From contig CM106585.1 of the NCBI GenBank assembly GCA_048013815.1, forward strand, positions 12,648,001 through 12,712,000: DNA of 64,000 bases. Direction: 5' to 3'. Below, piece after piece: positions 57,530 through 64,000 of this stretch (the stretch's first letter is position 1; each line of letters starts with the position of its first letter). A program made the position numbers and the translations under genes. Origin of the DNA: Setoptus koraiensis (lineage: Eukaryota > Arthropoda). The notes beneath the pieces were generated by a model. The model saw nothing but the letters and a program-made list of their open reading frames with translations, was not told the DNA's origin and did no database searches.

Positions 57530-60500
57530 TGTCGCTGTGGCTATATTGATGGCGCTAGTGCATGCAATTATGGTATAATTTGGCTCGATTGTAATTTGTG
57601 TTTGGTTGCAACTTAACTCTTCGTGTTTGTATGCGCTAGTGGAGTGGTTGCAAATGATGAATTTGTTTGAAATAATGGCTTAAATCAGCTCGCTCGTTGA
57701 TCGCTGGAGTCGTAATGATTGTTGTCGTAATGGTTGCGGGCGCATCATTCAATCGCTGTCAGTTTGTGTTGATTGATTTCGAGGATTTCGTGGTGATTGT
57801 GGTCATGTATGACACATGCATTCTATGGCACGACGGCATTAAGACGGCACAACATGAGCGACGATATTTGAATGACGAAGGTGAATGTGCGAGCGAAAGT
57901 AGCGATGATTGATTGATTGACAAATACAACACGATGATGATGGTGCCTCTGCGCTCGTTCCGAGAATGACAACAAGTTGTCGCCGTTGTTAAAGCTACTT
58001 GCTGCTGACTAATAAGCGGCTATAGAGACGCTATGACTATAGCGCCGCAGCATAGATGCATAGGTAGCATAGATGCGCCGGAGATATGTTGCTGGTGGTG
58101 GCACAAACGGCGCATTTGTAGCGCGAGCGGGGGCAGGCACCAATCGGCTACCACAATCGGCCAAATACTGCAGCATTTGGCGGCTCAAAACACCGCACAG
58201 CCGAGCGGACAAGGCGCTTTATTTTGTCGGATTGAGCCTGAAGATAATGAGCTCTCTGTGGTGTTGACAGCGGACTGTCACCGGCGCGCCATATCTTCGA
58301 CAGCGATTCTGCTGATGAGATGTTGTTGCAGCAATTGGCAGCCACTACAGACGGCGGCGATAATCGCATGCTTGATAATTATGCCTTGATTAGCATATCC
58401 GAATCACGTATGACTGCGCTAACTGCGATTGTGACTAGGCGCTGTGCAAACAGCGCCAACCGTTTCACACTCGGCCGCGAGATGTTGTTGTTGTTGCTGT
58501 TGCTGCTGTTGTTGCGATATAAATCAATCAACTGCGCCGATGCGCCAACAATAAACAAAGTCAACAATCAACTTTGCAGCCGCGACAGGTATCGACGAGC
58601 TGTAGTGCGGCCCATTGAAACAAGTAGCCGCTCCCGGGTGACGCGCCGCACGCTTACGCGGGGCCGCCGGACACAATCGGTGCTCGGTGTCGGCAATCGC
58701 CTTTATTTTGTACGGGCCGCTTGAACCTGTCGCCTGGCGGTCTAAGTCGGTGCATTGCTCCCTGTTTTCGTGCCCGTGCCCACGACAACAGCAGCGATAA
58801 TCCGCGAGCGACTTTGGTTCGGACATTAGACAAAATTGACAAAATTCGCAGAATCGATTGACAAAATGGCCACAACGTGGGGCGCGCTGTGCTGCCCCGG
58901 CCCTCAGCTGACCAGACTGGCCAGGTATTGTGATATTGGTATAGGCTGGTCTGATGCGGCGATGCTGGTCGACGGACTGGTTGCGGCGAGTGGCGGCCGC
59001 TGGCCGGACACGCCGACACGTTGCGCGGTTCGTTGGGGCGAATTCTTTGAGCGAAGCCGCGCACAAGCAATTCTCGACGAATTAACTTTTACCTTTGCAT
59101 TGAAATGAATAAATAAATAAATGAATTGACCGGTTGTTTTGATTTAGCCGAACGAGAAACAAAGCTGGCCAACGGAGACAGCAGCGAGTCAGCGTTGGCA
59201 GCAAAGTTCAGCGGCGACAAGCAACGCTCGACCATCACAGGCCGCAATTACCTGGTCAACGGGTCGCCGGGTTGCTGGATTGCTGGATTGGTAGTGTAGC
59301 GGCGCACATATGACAGTCATGCTTTTGCAAATGGCTGAGTGGCCAATCTAAATCACCTATTGGCCAGTGTCGACTTTGAGATGCCGACTTTGCGCCAACG
59401 GCCAGCGGCTCGACATTTATCCGATCGTATCAACAAATGCATCCAAAAGTGTCCATTCCCGTTGCCGCCGCTGCCAAGTTACCCAACTTGAAAGGTGCCA
59501 AACGCGGCTTGACCTCCACCAGACACCTCAAGTCCATCCTGAAGTGTTCCAAGTATCCACAAAGTATCCACAAAGCATCCACACAGCATCCACAAAGCAT
59601 TCACAGAGCATCCACAGAGCATCCACAAAGTATCCACAAAGTATCCATGTGCCATTCTTCGACCACTCACTTGCAGCTATTCATTCGCCAAATATTCACC
59701 GGAAGTGGTATTCACGCCTCAGCGTGAATACAATGCAAGTGTCGTTGAACACACACACGGTGACATTACGAGCCAAGTTAACTCTCTACCATTTACAATT
59801 TGTAAGAATTAATTAGAATAGTCAGATTAGAATAGTTGAATTACACAACTAGCGCCCTGCAATAAGATGTCATCCGAGTGCGTTGTACCAGTGCAAAACG
59901 TATCTGGCCGCCGTCACAATCTGCAACCATGCAGTCCCATGTAACAGAGTCCATTAGTCATGGAATCAAACGGCCGCCAGTTAATCAGTCAATAATAGCA
60001 ATCGCGATTGATTGTTTGTAAGTGCCAGCATCATCACTATGAATCTTGAAGCAAGACGACACTGTTGCAACAAGACACACTAACTGTCCGTATTAATTGT
60101 TATTACATGTCACTAATCATAAAACAGGAGCAGCAGTGTCGAATCAGCAGATAAAACTCGCTGTCGTAGATAATTCAATCACACATTGTCGTGATTTTTT
60201 TTTCTGTGCCACTGCTGTAGTATAAACATCACTGCTGCTGTAGATACAACCATGGCGACGATGATGGTGATCAAATCAATCAGATCAGATATTGAGCTTA
60301 TTTAGTCGGCAACAACAGTTGATTGATGCCTACAAAGTGCGATATTATTATTAATTATTGTATATTATTTATGGTTGTTGTATCACTCGAAACACACACA
60401 CACACACACTAAATGGGTAGAGAAAACTCGTATTGAACTCGGCGTGCGGTAGTTGTGGCCCGATGAGATGCTCATCGCACATATACAACAAGTGTGACAT

Positions 60501-60534
60501 CAAGCAATGGTCTTACTATTATTTTTATACTTAC
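57530..60534. other. intergenic, Wnt upstream region
   Basis: No gene was recognised. The stretch about 57950-59800 returns to the GC-rich, repeat-rich character of the left half of the window, inside otherwise AT-rich DNA. It contains a 12-bp tandem array at about 59552-59650. The remainder is AT-rich. Confidence 0.55.
59552..59650. repeat. 12-bp tandem repeat (AGTATCCACAAA)
   Basis: About eight units of AGTATCCACAAA, AGCATCCACAAA and AGCATCCACAGA. The period of 12 keeps several frames open and creates spurious open frames. Confidence 0.85.
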
Positions 60535-60673
60535 TCATTACAATAGGGTCGATGTCATAGATTTGCATAGATAGATCTGTATTTTCCAATCGCTCTCCTC
60601 TGGCACCACAGCCATTACTACCACAACATTGCCAACGATTTTCCGAACCAGCTTTTGATATCAGCTTGCTGCA
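60535..60673 (-). CDS. candidate Cys-rich coding exon of an unknown gene
   Basis: On the minus strand a 139-nt segment lies between a CTTCTTCTAG acceptor (exon begins at 60673) and an ATGA/GTAAGT donor (exon ends at 60535). Only one frame is open throughout; the other two have early stops. It reads CSKLISKAGSENRWQCCGSN followed by GCGARGERLENTDLSM and ends in IYDIDPIVM, entering in phase 0 and leaving in phase 1. The mix of residues is protein-like, unlike nearby non-coding DNA. I do not recognise the family. About 180 nt upstream, at 60841, a minus-strand ATG begins a hydrophobic peptide MKSMVLEVATF that could be a first exon, but it is short. It may belong to an unseen gene or to the Wnt transcript. 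Confidence 0.35.
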
Positions 60674-61263
60674 CTAGAAGAAGATAAGACGTTTCAAATA
60701 TACCCTATCATCACTAATAAAACATGACAAGCAATATTTACACTCTCACTCTAACTGAGCTTCTTTAGAAATAAAAGATTTAGAGAATAAAAAAATAATA
60801 TAAACACATCATTACAAACGTTGCCACTTCAAGCACCATGCTTTTCATCGGGTCACCAATCGCACTATAGATTGTTCACTCATGACAAGCTCATTATCAT
60901 CGGCTTTGATTATTAATTATTATTTAATTTAATATTATGCAACACTGCGATAGAGATTCCTAATGTTAGCACCATGAGTAACGATAATAATAATCATTAG
61001 TGTATTAGTGAATATTGTGAGATATTACCAAAATGACCACTACCGTACTATACCATATATAGTAGATGAATTATTATTAATTAATATTATCATTTGCGCG
61101 CGCATATAAACGCAATGCCACGTGAATAAATCACCAACACACCTTGAATATTATTAGTATTTTATTATTATTTATTATTTGCTGTTTAGCCATTTACCTT
61201 GGGCTACCCAAACATTTGTATCATCATTTTATTATTATAGCAAATTATTTTATTATTATTATA
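60674..61263. other. GPCR upstream region
   Basis: AT-rich, with many TTATTA runs and no supported coding sequence apart from the possible small peptide start on the minus strand at 60841. It should include the promoter and 5' UTR of the receptor gene. Confidence 0.5.
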
Positions 61264-64000
61264 ATGTCCAATATATCAATGTCGGAAAACAGCGTCACAA
61301 CAACGACTAGCATGCCGCTTCTGTCGTTGTCGGAAACAATAAAAATTGATCCACAGAATATGGATTTTTCCACATTTCGAGAGATTTGGATTAGGAAACC
61401 GTGGCCAGATATAATCTTAAGAAGCCTATTTGTGGTGCCCATACTATTAGTGGGACTTATCGGAAATTCAGCCATCATATATTCTGTTTGCAAATTCAAA
61501 GCCATCAGATCAAAACCAACAAATTTGTTTATATTGAACATGGCCATAGCTGATTTAGCGGCAACCATTGTTTGCGCTGACGCAGCTTTGATATCGGATA
61601 TTTACCAGAACTATGTTCTTGGAGCATTCATGTGCCGATTCGAGGGATTCATTAAGAGTATGTATTAAGAGTAGAGATAATCATTAGTTGTCACTTTTCT
61701 TTGCCCCTATCTGTCTATTGTAATCAGACATCAATTGTTGTAATGGTGCCAGCATATTATTTGAATCTATATATGCAGCGCAAACACTGACACGTTTATC
61801 AATTCAGACATACACATACCTTTTTATTCTCTCATCACGAGAGAGAATATATCAATTATGTGACAAACAGTAAACAGAATAATCAGCAAAAATATGACAG
61901 TGACAGGCATTCAGTTCAGGCCAGCTCAACAGGTAGAAACGGTGGTCAGTATGCATCACAGGCAAACTGACCACCATTGACCAACAAGAATAGAGAGAGA
62001 GGGATTAGTGTATAATGGGTGATAAATAATAGCAGTTGGAGCAGGAGTGAAAATATTGCCATCAGACGTATACATATATCGACAACACGTGGATACCGTG
62101 CGCGAGCGAGACCACCCCGCAAGAAACTCAATTAATTATACATTCACATACCCTAGGTTACCATGTCAGTGGCTCTCTCTCTCCATCTCTCTCCTGTCAA
62201 ATCCACCAGCCCTGACCAGTGTCCGTCAGTCTCATTTCGATAGGCCTACAGTATCTTTTCAGCTAGATTGACGATGAGATTTCGTTGAGAGAACTAATGG
62301 GAGATTTTGTCACCAGTCATCACCATCAGCGATACTGACTATTTATTTATCTTATTTGTTTATTTTCAATGTTTCATCTGAAAAACACACCAAAAAAACA
62401 AATCATGCTTGGCTCGGCAGTCACTTGTTTGCTTGTCAGCATACATTCGTTAGTTGTACTATCCTATGACAGGCTCATTTCGATTGTGAAACCTTTCTGG
62501 CCAAGATTCACTGTTTATAAATCTCTAGTTGCTATTATTATAATTTGGATTGTCTCTATGATAATGGGATCACCTCTAGCATACTGGCGCAGATTGCGTC
62601 AGCGACAATGGAGAGACTATTTGGAGGTCTGGTGTTACGAGGGTGAGTAGAGCTTAAACACACATGACACCAGTCACAAACTGTGTCACTAGCTTCCGGT
62701 ATGACTCATCATGACACAATTCTTTCATCAGACGGAACAACCGTCTGATCGTCAGGGCCTCCTTTCGCCCAAAAGAAGCCGCTCATGAACCGTTAGATCC
62801 GAGAGTTTAAATCGCAATCATAGATTAGAGTGCCAAATTCAAGAATATATCCGAGAGTCTATGACCGATTGAGCTTTAATCTCTCTCTCTCACATCCGAG
62901 ATGTTGACCTCAACCTTAACCTCTGACCAAATCTTTAATCTTCAGCTTATATTCAACCCGACGCTGAACTTTGACTTCTTCAATCGAAAATTGAACCCGA
63001 TCATGAGGTTGCTGCTAGCATGATAGCTCCAATCACAGCAGCAACCTTAGGATCGTTTCATCTCTATTATTTGACCTCTAATTAATCACATCTTTTGTAT
63101 AACATAACTCATTGTCTTGTATGATGAAGATGTTCAATTCACAAAGTATTATTGGCTTGTGATTACAGGTTTCCTGATATATCTGCCTATGGCCACAATG
63201 ACGATAGTATTTATTGTCATATTGGCCCAAATGGATCGATTTGAGGCCAATCTTAGAAGATCGTCTACTTGCGCTTTGCAAGGCAATAGTTCAATGAAAA
63301 TAACTTATAGACGCAAGATCATTAAAATCCTGTTCATTTATTTGTTGACCTCAATAATTTGCTGGACCCCATTCCAAGTTACTGTGTTCTACAGGCATTT
63401 CAGAAAGGATGAAATAGTAAGTTGAGTGCCGTGAGGAATAACCGAGATTAAATAGACACTGACGCGGCCTCATCACGAATTGCCTTGATACAAAAAACTT
63501 TTCTTTCTTTGAACTTTTCTACATTTATCATCTCAATGTAGCTGTCGCCTTGGTTCTTCGAGACATGCTTTTTCTCACAATTGTTTGCCTCCCTCAGTAG
63601 TGCAATGAACCCGATTATATTTGGCTTTCTCAGCGAACCATTCAGAAAGATTCTATCTAGATCAGTAATGTTTAAAATGTTCAATAAAATACGACCAAAT
63701 GAAACAAAGAATATCAATAACAACAACAACAATAATAATAATAATGATAATAACAATACTCATCCAAGGATAACAACCAACAACCGATTAGGGGCACGCG
63801 GCATCCATCAAGGAGTTGATGGCAGGGGTGATGGTAAAAAACAGAATATAAAATCATTACGACGACATACTCAGGGTAACATTAATGTTGGAAAATGTGT
63901 AGATAGAATTTCAAACGTTTCAGCCAAGATGCCAGGCAGCAAGAGCAAATTGGCCAGTCTCAACACCTTAGGATTGGTGATGCACAACAATGATAAATTA
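61264..64000 (+). CDS. class A neuropeptide-type GPCR, runs past window end
   Basis: Exons 61264-61657, 62421-62642, 63130-63416 and 63542 to beyond 64000, junction phases 1, 1 and 0, with donors GTATGT, GTGAGT and GTAAGT. The 454 residues in the window contain no stop. ATG 61264 is the first in-frame Met; the N-terminus has an Asn-Ile-Ser glycosylation site. TM1 carries GN (about 54-78), TM2 NMAIADLA, TM3 starts at Cys124, with Asp-Arg (Arg149) exactly 25 residues later as Class A position 3.50. Cys203 in ECL2 pairs with Cys124. TM6 has CWTPF from 283 and TM7 NPIIF at 324-328. The correct Cys-to-Arg spacing supports the first splice join. The tail has an Asn run and is basic. It resembles RFamide/trissin/NPFF-type receptors, but the ligand cannot be assigned. 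Plasma-membrane receptor acting through G proteins. Confidence 0.88.
62727..62749. repeat. 9-bp hairpin in GPCR intron 2
   Basis: ATCAGACGG (62727-62735) and CCGTCTGAT (62741-62749) flank AACAA. Confidence 0.75.
63006..63047. repeat. 11-bp inverted repeat in GPCR intron 2
   Basis: AGGTTGCTGCT (63006-63016) and AGCAGCAACCT (63037-63047) are perfect reverse complements with a 20-nt loop, inside the intron 62643-63129. Confidence 0.8.

Noticed and set aside
59437-59727. 96-codon open frame over AGTATCCACAAA repeats
   Set aside because: The frame is kept open by a 12-bp tandem repeat and has no other support.
59875-59955. Small open frame beginning ATGTCATCCGAG and a minus-strand counterpart
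   Set aside because: Only 25 and 38 codons, no splice context and no similarity noticed.

Overview
This is a window of animal nuclear DNA, almost certainly from an arthropod and probably a mite-like chelicerate. That placement is inferred from the gene set (Echinoid, Pellino, integrin alpha, Wnt, globin, neuropeptide-type GPCR), the few and short introns, the intronless integrin and Pellino genes, and the poly-Gln/poly-Asn tracts. The species cannot be named from the sequence. No bacterial genes, rRNA, tRNA, CRISPR array or recognisable transposase was seen.

Layout. (1) 250-2450, minus strand: a secreted Gln/Ser/Gly-rich protein that I resolve into three exons, one of them a 47-nt micro-exon. 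(2) About 2.9-30.3 kb: no convincing coding sequence. The stretch is GC-rich, full of TTG/CTG/GTC-type tandem repeats, GGCC-rich words, E-box-like CAGGTG words, long perfect inverted repeats and the palindrome TTGCGCAA. (3) 30315-43198, plus strand: the last three exons I can support of an echinoid orthologue (Ig domains, FN3 domains, one membrane span, C-terminal EIIV PDZ ligand), separated by an 8.5-kb repeat-rich intron and a 160-bp intron. The signal peptide and first Ig domain were not located. (4) 43.2-47.4 kb: non-coding. (5) 47459-50284, plus: an intronless integrin alpha subunit that appears to lack the calf-2 domain. Base composition shifts from GC-rich to AT-rich inside this gene. 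(6) 52218-54170, plus: an intronless Pellino E3 ligase with two long insertions. (7) 55196-55781, plus: a two-exon globin. (8) 56165-57529, minus: a two-exon divergent Wnt, closest to Wnt8/WntD by eye. (9) 60535-60673, minus: an unassigned Cys-rich candidate exon. (10) 61264 to the window end, plus: four exons of a class A neuropeptide-type GPCR, continuing past the window.

The genes are separate units, not an operon. Several act at the cell surface or in signalling: Echinoid and integrin in junctions and matrix adhesion, Wnt and the GPCR in cell-cell signalling, Pellino in Toll-type signalling. I see no evidence that they form one system. The most unusual features are the domain losses (integrin calf-2, the Wnt central cysteine block), the abrupt composition change, and the dense palindromes and TTGCGCAA words of the left 47 kb.
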